Source: Halorientalis pallida (GTDB lineage: Archaea > Halobacteriota > Halobacteria > Halobacteriales > Haloarculaceae). Taken from it: a DNA stretch of 64,000 bases. Numbering within the stretch: position 1 is the stretch's first letter; the number at the start of each line of letters is the position of its first letter. The notes under the pieces were generated by a model. The model saw nothing but the letters and a program-made list of their open reading frames with translations. It was not told where the DNA came from and did not search any database. The translations under genes were made by a program, and so were the position numbers. Shown here piece after piece: positions 44,249 through 51,390 of the stretch. The stretch covers positions 418,424 to 482,423 of the forward strand of contig NZ_RDFA01000001.1 of NCBI RefSeq assembly GCF_004118325.1, given 5' to 3'.

Positions 44249-44890
44249 ATGGGTACCTATGACGTAATGCAGGTCTGCGAAAACGGGCACAAAATCACTC
44301 ACTCTTACGTCAATTATCCGGAACACAGACAATCAGCCTGTGACCAATGCGGTGCTGATACAATACACAGATGCCCTGAGTGTGATGAGCCGATTCGGGG
44401 GAAGTATCTTGTTGAGGGTGTCGCTTCGGTAGGGGGCCCCGACCCACCCGATAATTGCCATGAGTGCGGTGAGCCGTATCCTTGGGCAGATGAAGCCGAC
44501 CAATTCGCGGAGGTTGATTCATCTGTTCTTGATGAAGAACTCGCTGAGCGGTGTCTATCAGAATATGAGACGGGCCACTACCAAAGTGCGGTGAGAACAG
44601 CCTTCACTGTCCTTGAGGAACGCATACGAAATAGAGGAGAGTTCCCCCAAGGAGTTAGCGGAGCAAATCTGATGCTTCAGGCGTTCAATGCTGAAGACGG
44701 GCCTCTTTCGTTCGGAGAAACCGAAGGAGAACAAGACGGTGTGATGTTCCTCTACAGGGGTGCGTTCCAAGCTCTCAGGAATCCTGTGAGCCACCGATTC
44801 GTTGAGGAAGTGGATGAAGACTATGCCCGTGACGCTATTCACACGGTGAATCTACTACTACGACTCCTTGATGAGAACACTTCAGCTTAA
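44249..44890 (+). CDS. DUF2321-type zinc ribbon fused to a HEPN (Ymh/TIGR02391-like) domain
   Basis: The 213-residue protein starts with a DUF2321-like zinc-ribbon unit: MGTYDVMQVCENGHKIT, then cysteine pairs C31/C34, C42/C45 and C70/C73 (CDQCG, CPECD, CHECG). The C-terminal half (95-213) is helical and matches the Ymh/TIGR02391 HEPN pattern, ending in GAFQALRNPVSH with the R177-N-x3-H182 motif. This pairing suggests nucleic-acid recognition by the ribbon and RNA cleavage by HEPN. The tail overlaps the convergent coiled-coil gene by four bases. Confidence 0.75.
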   Translation: MGTYDVMQVCENGHKITHSYVNYPEHRQSACDQCGADTIHRCPECDEPIRGKYLVEGVASVGGPDPPDNCHECGEPYPWADEADQFAEVDSSVLDEELAERCLSEYETGHYQSAVRTAFTVLEERIRNRGEFPQGVSGANLMLQAFNAEDGPLSFGETEGEQDGVMFLYRGAFQALRNPVSHRFVEEVDEDYARDAIHTVNLLLRLLDENTSA

Positions 44891-45711
44891 TTTCCTTGTG
44901 TAGTTCCTTTCTTCGCCTCATTAAGTTCCGTCTCAAGGATGTTGTATTCAGACTTGTACTCTTCTCTCAACTCAGATAGCTCAGCTAATAGTTCTTCATT
45001 GAGTTCTTCAATTTCTATTAAGAGTTCTTCCATCCGGTCAACTTCATCAGCGAAAGGCCCATCTCGCAGTGATAGAAGGTCTTCGTTGATTTCTGTATAT
45101 CCATATGCATGGTCTTCAAAGGCAGATAGGATACGTCGGGCGAGTTTGTGGGAATACGCCTGAAGCTCTTCATCAAACGGCATATCCTGTTCTCCCTCTA
45201 TGGATTCTATCTTCTCTTCAAACTCATCAAGAAAATCGCTTTCAATATATGCTTCAAGTCCGGCTTGAGTGCCGTTATATAATTCAATAAATTCCAAGCA
45301 CAAATTCTTGTATTGCTCATATTTTACCGGCAACTCTTCTCTATCTTGTTGAATATCAATCAGAACATGGCCTTCAACAATCTGATTCCCCAACTGTAAT
45401 TCATCGGAAGAAGGGTCATGCCACCGAAGGTTTGGAAATGAAGTTCTTTGGGTATTTTGAGGGGGGTTGTTTAGCGACTGCTGATGGTCTTCAAGGAGAG
45501 AACTCATTTTGTCTATGCCTTCTGTGATGATTACGACCACTTCATCACGTTGCCACTCTTTTTGATTCTGTCTCTCAGTTAGAGTCTGCTCTCTTTGCAT
45601 CCGATATTCAATCAGTCCTATCCTTCCAAGATACCCTGCTACAGCGCCAACAGCAAAGAAAAGAACATCAATCAACAATTGAGGGAACTCTATCCCCAAG
45701 AACTCAGCCAT
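44887..45711 (-). CDS. Membrane-anchored coiled-coil protein of unknown function
   Basis: The 274-residue protein has an N-terminal membrane helix (about 12-33, LIDVLFFAVGAVAGYLGRIGLIEY), then a charged region rich in Q and E and a long C-terminal coiled coil (about 215-265). No family is recognised. Copy B of the 53-bp repeat is 45 bp upstream of its start, in the same orientation as copy A ahead of the nuclease operon, so both units may be controlled together. The topology suggests a membrane-bound sensor or partner for another cargo protein. Confidence 0.6.
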   Translation of the reverse strand: MAEFLGIEFPQLLIDVLFFAVGAVAGYLGRIGLIEYRMQREQTLTERQNQKEWQRDEVVVIITEGIDKMSSLLEDHQQSLNNPPQNTQRTSFPNLRWHDPSSDELQLGNQIVEGHVLIDIQQDREELPVKYEQYKNLCLEFIELYNGTQAGLEAYIESDFLDEFEEKIESIEGEQDMPFDEELQAYSHKLARRILSAFEDHAYGYTEINEDLLSLRDGPFADEVDRMEELLIEIEELNEELLAELSELREEYKSEYNILETELNEAKKGTTQGN

Positions 45712-45755
45712 TAGAAAACCTATTGATGCCCATCATCAATAAGCCCATGACTCAT

Positions 45756-45808
45756 CTGAGGCGAAGGAATGAGGTTCAAGCGCCAAGGGTTGAGTACGGA
45801 ACGATGAG
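45756..45808. promoter_or_regulatory. 53-bp promoter-proximal repeat, copy B
   Basis: This is the second copy of the 44148-44200 sequence, upstream of the coiled-coil gene. The core ggttcaag is also found in the inverted repeat at 46220 and 46348. Confidence 0.7.
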
Positions 45809-46651
45809 GCGTTGAATATACTCTCCCCCACTAAGGGTTTTTAATATAGATACAATTCAAGAGAGCATTATCCCTTGTTCTCCGCCACCCTCATTGACGG
45901 AATCCTACGGAGCCATGTCGGAATTGCGTGCCCTTCTGCCTCAGGCAGTATGGATTCAGGATGGAGTGAGTACCATCCGGATGTAGGGGCCTCTCACTTA
46001 GTACAGTAACCACCTAATGAGCTTTCGCCCATCGCCGTACATGGTGAGAGAGATTCCTTCTAACCGTCCCCATGACCATTTAGACGGTCACCGATTCCCG
46101 CTCTCACGGGTCATCGGCAGAAGCACGGGTAGCTCTTCCTCAACCCGCCCGACCTACCCCTGTGGATAGGCACAGTTAGTTCCGACCGGACATTTCATCG
46201 GGGGACTGAGACAAGATGGGGGTTCAAGTACCGGCCACCTTCCCTCAGGGCGTGCTTATATTGAAATCATACGTATAGAGCCTTAAACGCTCCGCTGAAC
46301 GGATTTGTGTAGTTCCTCAAAAGTTGGGAAGGGCCGGTACTTGAACCCATTCGCTCATACACTCCGGAGTTGAATAATACTGTCGGTAATATTCTGTCCC
46401 GATGGCTCAGTACCCCTATTGAGAGAACCAAATTACCGTGGTGGTATAGATACTTCCCCTATACGGGGATTTACACGCACAGGATGCTGAGACGCTCATA
46501 AAGTTCGTTCCTCTCTTCTGCGACCAATGCTCTCACCGGAGCGTTATAACGCGCTGTGACCCCCTTCTCAATCCATTGCGTGGCTACAGACGTGTGGGGC
46601 TCCCCGCTGTGTCCCGTATCACTAAGAGAAGCCGGATACTCCTATTCGGAT
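45809..46651. other. Gene-free, strongly structured region
   Basis: No gene is supported in these 840 bp. Many hairpins can form: CTGCCT-c-AGGCAG (about 45939-45951), CTCTCAC with GTGAGAG across about 60 nt, TGACC-atttagac-GGTCA, CCGAT-t-CCCG-ctctca-CGGG-tc-ATCGG (near 46089-46115), the long 46220-46348 inverted repeat, and CCCC-tatac-GGGG near 46457. AT-rich patches occur at 46250-46290 and 46365-46400. It may encode a structured RNA, carry an origin of replication, or be packaging/transfer DNA; none can be chosen from sequence. Confidence 0.5.
46220..46348. repeat. 17-bp perfect inverted repeat with extended stem
   Basis: GGGTTCAAGTACCGGCC (46220-46236) is exactly complementary to GGCCGGTACTTGAACCC (46332-46348). 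After a 2-nt bulge, six more pairs (CTTCCC 46239-46244 with GGGAAG 46326-46331) extend the stem, leaving an 81-nt loop with the TATA-like cttatattg. It could be an RNA hairpin or paired protein-binding sites. Confidence 0.75.
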
Positions 46652-46930
46652 ATGGACAAGGCAACCTACCAAGACCTCTCAGAACGGTTGGAGACTAACA
46701 ATTACTTCAGGTTAGATGAGTTTCCTGATGAGAAGAAGCCGGTGGTGAGCGCGTATCTCTACGGAGCATTACACGCCGGCGAAGTGCTTTCTGTTCAGTA
46801 TCAAAATAAGCGATACTCAATCAAGGAAACTCAAGGTGGACTGATTGATGGAAACCAAGGTCGGCAGATTGATTTCCAAAACTTATCTGATATGCTCCAT
46901 GATGGTGCCGAAGTCCGAATCAAGGAGTAG
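46652..46930 (+). CDS. Small unknown protein of the element
   Basis: The 92-residue acidic protein starts MDKATYQDLSERLETNNYFRLDEFP and has a helical N-terminus and a strand-rich middle (HAGEVLSVQYQNKRYSIKETQGG). No motif, membrane segment or cysteine pair is visible. The frame is open from a GTG at 46556, near a TATA-like gttataac, but ATG at 46652 gives a more normal protein. Codon use matches the other element genes. Function unknown. Confidence 0.55.
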   Translation: MDKATYQDLSERLETNNYFRLDEFPDEKKPVVSAYLYGALHAGEVLSVQYQNKRYSIKETQGGLIDGNQGRQIDFQNLSDMLHDGAEVRIKE

Positions 46931-46959
46931 TTGAACTGTTGCAGTTTCATGTAATCTAC

Positions 46960-47493
46960 TCATATAAATTGGACGCCGAATCCGACTATGAATAGTAGGA
47001 ACCCGACCCCTCTAACAATCAGAACATTCTTATCCTTGTTTGACACTTCTTCGGATACCCATTCATCAAGCTTCTGTTTAGCACATACAGCATCCCATTT
47101 TTCGTTCTCATGGATATATTCCTGCCAACCGTCATACCGGTCGGGAAGAGACTGCGCTCCGCCGCTATCCATCAAATCACCAAATGGGCCTTCGCTGTCT
47201 TCATCGTAAATCGCAAATATAGAATGAGGCATCTGCAACGGGGGAACTCTTTCCATGAGAAAAAGCCAAGGCCGCCCCTGAAGTTCACCGTCCCACTTTC
47301 TTCTGATTAAATCTTCTAACGCATCAAACTCATCAGACCCTTCGGTAAGCGAGGATGTGTCAAACAGTTCCCGACGGGCATCCTCAAGAGTAGAAGGGAT
47401 AATAAAGGACTTGATGAAGGGAATATCCGGTAGAACCATCAGTACCGCACCAACGAACTCAGCTAACATTCCAACGGGAACTATCTGAACCAT
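46960..47493 (-). CDS. Unknown protein with N- and C-terminal membrane segments
   Basis: The 177-residue protein has a hydrophobic N-terminal segment (about 3-32), a polar middle with many D and E residues (TLEDARRELFDTSSL; SGGAQSLPDRYDGWQEYIHENEKWD) and a C-terminal helix (about 157-176, VLIVRGVGFLLFIVGFGVQF). The central domain would lie on one side of the membrane between two anchors. No family is recognised. It is one of several small membrane proteins in the element. Confidence 0.55.
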   Translation of the reverse strand: MVQIVPVGMLAEFVGAVLMVLPDIPFIKSFIIPSTLEDARRELFDTSSLTEGSDEFDALEDLIRRKWDGELQGRPWLFLMERVPPLQMPHSIFAIYDEDSEGPFGDLMDSGGAQSLPDRYDGWQEYIHENEKWDAVCAKQKLDEWVSEEVSNKDKNVLIVRGVGFLLFIVGFGVQFI

Positions 47494-47985
47494 TATCAGA
47501 CAATCCCTACTCTATCATCAAACCGTCTTTGGAATTGCCGGATAGGTTATATGATATATTGGTAGGGGTGGATTCGCTCAGAAGACGCCCCCGACGTTTC
47601 TTACTTGTGCTATATGAGAAAGTACCTTCTCAGATTCCGGGGAGTTGGTCACGCTCTTTCTCAATATCCTCAAGTCTCAGAATCGCCGGATTTTGGGCGA
47701 AACCCCCCTTCGGTGGTAGAAGTGGACAAACCTGTGGCGCTCACATCGGCAGGCAGACCGTAACGCTCCCCGACAGTGTCTCAGGGTTCCACCGGCCCGC
47801 GAAGCCCACTCGCCCTCTCCGGCTCTTCGGCCCGCCAAAGCAGTACCCCCTACCCCATGGGGTGGGGTATCTGCCCTCTAAGGCTCTTGGGGCTTTCAAG
47901 CCCACAGGCCCCTCAGACCCCCACCGGTCTATAGAGCCGGATATATCGTACCACAATTCATTTATCCTACTTACCAAGTACCGGT
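47494..47985. other. Intergenic region with GC-rich hairpins
   Basis: Open frames exist here (for example 47529-48008 plus) but have composition and codon use unlike genes. From 47740 to 47940 the DNA is much more GC-rich than the element around it and contains a strong hairpin around ACCCCATGGGGT with flanking TACCCC/GGGGTA (47846-47873) and GGGCTT-tc-AAGCCC near 47888-47902. A small RNA gene or transcription-stop structure is possible. A TATA-like atttatcc (47960-47967) belongs to the next gene. Confidence 0.45.
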
Positions 47986-48219
47986 ATGGGAAGGCGTTCA
48001 GGTATTGACGGATGTGTTATTATGTCGGTAGTGAGCTTCTTAGTGGCTTTTCTCGCTATTTTTGTTCTTAATGCGTCTGCTATAACACTCTCTATTGAAT
48101 CTACAGACCCATTATACAATCAAATGGAGAATTGGAAGGCAATCCTCTCTATCGGAATTATTCTCATCGCTTCACTACCCTCAATAGCCTGTTTCCTTTT
48201 CTCTAATCGGGGGCGATAA
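47986..48219 (+). CDS. Small two-helix membrane protein
   Basis: The 77-residue protein has two hydrophobic helices (about 12-35 and 51-71) joined by a short polar loop, with positive residues at both ends. The TATA-like atttatcc 19-26 bp before the ATG fits a leaderless transcript and supports the start. Such small membrane proteins can be toxins, holins or regulators; nothing specific is recognisable. Ninety bp separate it from the glycosylase-like gene downstream. Confidence 0.55.
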   Translation: MGRRSGIDGCVIMSVVSFLVAFLAIFVLNASAITLSIESTDPLYNQMENWKAILSIGIILIASLPSIACFLFSNRGR

Positions 48220-48311
48220 TTAGCCTATCGGAGAGATAAAATACGTCGTTGTTGAGTTTCTGTCCCTTCTCAACCGAAGTTTCTCATGGTGATGCACACT
48301 CAGCACCTCAT

Positions 48312-48833
48312 ATGCAAACACGGGATGCTCTCAAGCAACTTCAGAAGGATATGAGACGCGAGTTAGATGGAGAACTCTTTTTCTTTCCCGAAGCAGATGG
48401 GGTGAAAGGGTTCTACGGTGACGGAAAGGTATGGTTCATTGCTCCGAAACCATCCCTACAAAGCGAGTTTCCCACAAGACATGATGAGCTACTGTACGGG
48501 ACGCTGAAAGAATACGGACTCGCCAATGCCCATATCACCGATATATCCAAGATACAGGGAAAAGCGGATAATGGGATACCCGAAGAGGAACTTGAGCAAA
48601 ATCGCCCCTTCTTGGAGCGAGAGATAGAAATTCTTCAGCCGGAATTGCTTGTTACCGTAGGGAACGGGGCCAAGACCGCTCTTGAGAAGCTTGATATTGC
48701 ACTAATCATTGAGCGAAATCATATCCGACACTACTCATGGGCCTCAAGATGGGGGCATGAAGAGGAATTTGAGGATGATGTTGCGCAAATTGCTGAGATA
48801 GCCAAAGCACGGGAGATTCACCATACCTGCTAA
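48312..48833 (+). CDS. Uracil-DNA-glycosylase-superfamily-like protein
   Basis: The 173-residue protein has features of the UDG superfamily: a strand and loop VWFIAPKPS (40-48, in place of the GxxPG-like water-activating loop), a central helix region with ANAHITDISKIQG (71-83), FLEREIEILQPELLVTVGNGAKTAL (100-124), and a C-terminal H-x-x-H segment HIRHYSWASR (137-146) where UDGs have the leucine-intercalation loop. Loss of the standard P-x-x-x motif suggests a non-classical member. UDG-like proteins occur in mobile elements and defence systems. ATG 48312 was chosen over TTG 48249. Confidence 0.65.
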   Translation: MQTRDALKQLQKDMRRELDGELFFFPEADGVKGFYGDGKVWFIAPKPSLQSEFPTRHDELLYGTLKEYGLANAHITDISKIQGKADNGIPEEELEQNRPFLEREIEILQPELLVTVGNGAKTALEKLDIALIIERNHIRHYSWASRWGHEEEFEDDVAQIAEIAKAREIHHTC

Positions 48834-48884
48834 GCGGAAACCGCCCGAATACCCGGTCAACAGTATCAATCCTCTATTTAGTGA

Positions 48885-49457
48885 TTAGTTCTTATCCTGC
48901 GCTTCAATCTCTCTTTCAAGCCGGGAGTAAACAGTAAAGACGTTATCAATCCGGGCTGATAACCGGTCTAAATCGGTGATTCGGTGTCGCTTCTGTGGGT
49001 CATGGACTAATCTATTGCGGTAGTCATGAACACTCTTGATACTGTCTTGTAAATCGCTTTCAATCACATCGTAGTGGGAGAGAAGGTCGGCTATGCTCTT
49101 TTGACTCAATTGATTAACAATTGCTCTTTCATTGGTTCCCTCTCTATTCCGATATTTATCATCCATCAATTCACGGACAGACAAATTTTCAGTGTATTCA
49201 TCAACCAACTCAGATGCGATAGTAAAAAACACAACCAACGAATCTTGATGCTCACTCAGGAAATTAGCGTAATCATCAGCCTCATCAATCGCAGTTTTGA
49301 GTGATTTCCCCTTCTCCCGTAGCTCATTGTGCAATTCAGGAACTCCCCATGTAACCGACGTTGGTGGTTCTTCAAGCTCAACTGTTTCCTGTGTATCAAA
49401 GCCTGTAGCGTTTATACCCGATTCCTCAATTTCCTCAGATTTATCGTTATGAGTCAT
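48885..49457 (-). CDS. HEPN-like protein
   Basis: The 190-residue protein has a disordered acidic N-terminus (1-35) and a helical domain with R147-N-R-L-V-H152, the HEPN catalytic-type motif, preceded by two long helices. The order of helices and the spacing resemble the HEPN protein at 41321-41857, so they are probably paralogues with separate partners. The longer upstream frame is not gene-like. A TATA box TTTTATCC lies 24-31 bp before the ATG on the minus strand, supporting this start. No antitoxin is obvious on this strand; a 47-residue zinc protein is encoded divergently. Confidence 0.65.
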   Translation of the reverse strand: MTHNDKSEEIEESGINATGFDTQETVELEEPPTSVTWGVPELHNELREKGKSLKTAIDEADDYANFLSEHQDSLVVFFTIASELVDEYTENLSVRELMDDKYRNREGTNERAIVNQLSQKSIADLLSHYDVIESDLQDSIKSVHDYRNRLVHDPQKRHRITDLDRLSARIDNVFTVYSRLEREIEAQDKN

Positions 49458-49519
49458 ATTCGCAGATACAGGGGCAACAGGGATAAAAATGGATTCCGTA
49501 GTGGGAATTGGGAAGAGCG

Positions 49520-49663
49520 ATGCTATGTCCTGAGTGCGGATGGTGGGATGATTGGGATGACAACGGAAGCCCCTACTGTGAGTTCTGTGGTTCCCTGCAT
49601 AGCGCGACCCCCGATGACCCGCCGGAAGCTCATGAAGCAGTGGCTCAGGCCAAGGGCGAGTGA
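49520..49663 (+). CDS. Very small zinc-ribbon protein
   Basis: This 47-residue frame encodes CPEC (C3, C6) and CEFC (C20, C23) pairs in MLCPECGWWDDWDDNGSPYC, a full treble-clef/zinc-ribbon ligand set, followed by a short acidic tail ending HEAVAQAKGE. Purine-rich gggaagagcg precedes the ATG. Small CPxC proteins like this are common and functional in haloarchaea. It is divergent from the HEPN gene, 62 bp apart, so the two could be a toxin and its partner; this is inference. Confidence 0.65.
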   Translation: MLCPECGWWDDWDDNGSPYCEFCGSLHSATPDDPPEAHEAVAQAKGE

Positions 49664-50066
49664 TAGTCTGCCCGTGGCTCTCCGTAGACCCCACTCTCAA
49701 CGTTGACAGGGCAGTTCTCCGATGAGTGAGGGCCTTCCCTTCGCATCTATCTCAAGCCTCTTCAGGCGCTTCACAGGCGCTTGCATCGTATCGCTGTATA
49801 GCGGTTTCTATAATCTTATAGAGTGAAGCGAAGGGAACAGCCGAACTGTCTGAGTTTCAACTTTCATTCCGGCCCCGAATGAAGCGGTGTCCTATAGGGG
49901 TCTGAGAATGGGTCAACTTTGGTAGTTGATAGGTTGAGCGAACCCCGTGAAATTCAGCTAAATGGGTTTACGTATTTAAATAGTTTAAGTAGAGGATTGG
50001 GGTGATTTTTCGGACCATTCTCACTGAACCATATAGAGTTTGTCAATATTATCTACTTCTGAAGGA
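49664..50066. other. Intergenic region with repeats, no gene seen
   Basis: The region contains a direct repeat caggcgctt (near 49762 and 49776), an inverted pair CCCTTCGC/GCGAAGGG (about 49737 and 49838), a palindromic ctata-atct-tatag, and a perfect hairpin TTCATTC-cggcccc-GAATGAA (49862-49882). An AT-rich patch with TATA-like tatttaaatag lies at 49975-49985. No open frame with coding character is seen; regulatory or small-RNA use is possible. Confidence 0.4.
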
Positions 50067-51155
50067 CTACCACCCACCTTCAAATTCGGCTTCAAGGCCA
50101 CACTTTTCGGCAAATCGTTGAACGTGTCGCTTCTTATCCCTCTTATTGAAGCTTGTGAACAGGTAATAATCGTTAGCCAACTCCCGGTATGTTCTCATCT
50201 CACCCTCATCGCCCGGATGCTCAGGTTCGTTATTGATGAGGGCGTTCTTCCGACCGGGAACAAAGGGGAGTGGTTCAAGCTCAGAAATTAGGTTGTGATT
50301 CTCAATTAGATAGTCCGTCGCATCAGCCATAGCATCACTTTGGTTATCATCAGAAAGGGTAGCGAGTGTAGTTCCACCGTCCTGTATCTTGATGATGTAC
50401 TCGCCTGAAGTGTCTTGAGCCTCTTCTATCTCCGATGTAGACACCTCTTCCTCATCTTCCGGAGAAGGTGTTGTGCCAATTGCTCTCCGCTGTTCCTCAA
50501 GAGCCGTAATTAGACCATCAACGAACTCAGTGGCTTGGGCTTCAGTGTCCAACGGGACGGATGCACCAATCTCATCTAACAGAACCTCATTGAGTTCCTT
50601 GGCTACACGCTCCTTGTTCTCTTGAAGATGGATAATAGCATCACCCGCCTGTGCTATCTGCGTAGCTATCTCATCGGACTTACCGGACTGAATGGACTCC
50701 TTGGAGAGAATTTCTAATAGGTCGGGCCGTTCGTTCAGGTCTTCCAACTCAAACTGAATAAGCGAGATTTCTTCTTGTCTTCCGTCATTCCCCTTGGTCA
50801 ACACCTCAAACGATTTTCCGTTGGTCACTACTCCCCAATCTACTTCCAACTCTTGGCGCATATAGCTCCGAAGCTGTTCAACGCTGTCTTCATCAAGAGT
50901 AGACCGCGCCGGCTTCGCTTCAATGAATACGACAGGTGTATCTCCCAACAGTAAGGCGAAATCCACCTTCGTTTTGCCTGTTGCCATCCGAACTGTATGT
51001 TCCGGCTCAACTTCTGTAGAGCGCGTATTCCATCCAAGCAATTCTATGAACGGGACAACAAGACGGAACTTCGTTGCTTCTTCATCCATCTGAGGAGAGG
51101 CTTCCAAGAGAGATTCGGCTTCATCTACAAACTCTCTCACATCCCGTTCATCCAT
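50067..51155 (-). CDS. HsdR-N-like PD-(D/E)xK nuclease-fold protein
   Basis: The 362-residue protein resembles the N-terminal nuclease domain of type I restriction HsdR subunits in isolation: a helical start, FRLVVPFIELLGW (30-42), then the catalytic-type sequence VDFALLLGDTPVVFIEAKPA with D65, E79 and K81, and Q94 in EQLRSYMR. No helicase motifs follow; residues 150-240 are helical and 250-362 form a separate acidic domain. Stand-alone proteins of this type are common in haloarchaeal accessory regions, with unproven roles in restriction or repair. No HsdM or HsdS gene is present. Confidence 0.8.
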   Translation of the reverse strand: MDERDVREFVDEAESLLEASPQMDEEATKFRLVVPFIELLGWNTRSTEVEPEHTVRMATGKTKVDFALLLGDTPVVFIEAKPARSTLDEDSVEQLRSYMRQELEVDWGVVTNGKSFEVLTKGNDGRQEEISLIQFELEDLNERPDLLEILSKESIQSGKSDEIATQIAQAGDAIIHLQENKERVAKELNEVLLDEIGASVPLDTEAQATEFVDGLITALEEQRRAIGTTPSPEDEEEVSTSEIEEAQDTSGEYIIKIQDGGTTLATLSDDNQSDAMADATDYLIENHNLISELEPLPFVPGRKNALINNEPEHPGDEGEMRTYRELANDYYLFTSFNKRDKKRHVQRFAEKCGLEAEFEGGW

Positions 51156-51318
51156 AGATATGTGACAGATGCTCAGGGAATGGTTATGAAAATATCCGAC
51201 TCAACCTATATCGGAGAAAGCCCCTAACACCGTCACCGGGTTATAAGATTATAGAGAATCAATTATGGGTGAACCGACAGACGGCGAAGGGCCGGTTACA
51301 GGGACTGAATGAATCCGT

Positions 51319-51363
51319 ATGACGGGAAATTGAGGTTATTTATAAGCATACCTCTCCCGTCAT
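51319..51363. repeat. Nested hairpin next to the right attachment site
   Basis: ATGACGGGA (51319-51327) pairs with TCCCGTCAT (51355-51363); after a 4-nt bulge, GAGGT pairs with ACCTC around the AT-rich loop tatttataagcat. It lies 28 bp inside the right repeat and may mark a recombinase or accessory-factor site, or a terminator. Confidence 0.65.
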
Positions 51364-51390
51364 GCGATTCGGAAGCAGACAGAATTTGGA

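Noticed and set aside
45809-46651. CRISPR array or known RNA (RNase P, SRP, rRNA)
   Set aside because: No regular direct repeats with spacers, and the conserved cores of those RNAs were not found on either strand.
45809-46651. Orc/Cdc6-type replication origin
   Set aside because: No convincing haloarchaeal origin-recognition-box set and no orc/cdc6 gene nearby; kept only as a possibility.
47529-48008. 159-codon frame before the small membrane protein
   Set aside because: Rich in prolines and arginines, unlike element proteins, and it crosses strong hairpins; treated as noncoding.
39473-51155. Possible provirus with capsid, terminase or spindle-virus genes
   Set aside because: No protein in the element shows such motifs; several genes remain unknown, so a very divergent virus is not fully excluded.
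50067-51155. Complete type I restriction system
   Set aside because: Only an HsdR-N-like nuclease domain is present; no helicase, HsdM or HsdS is seen in the element.
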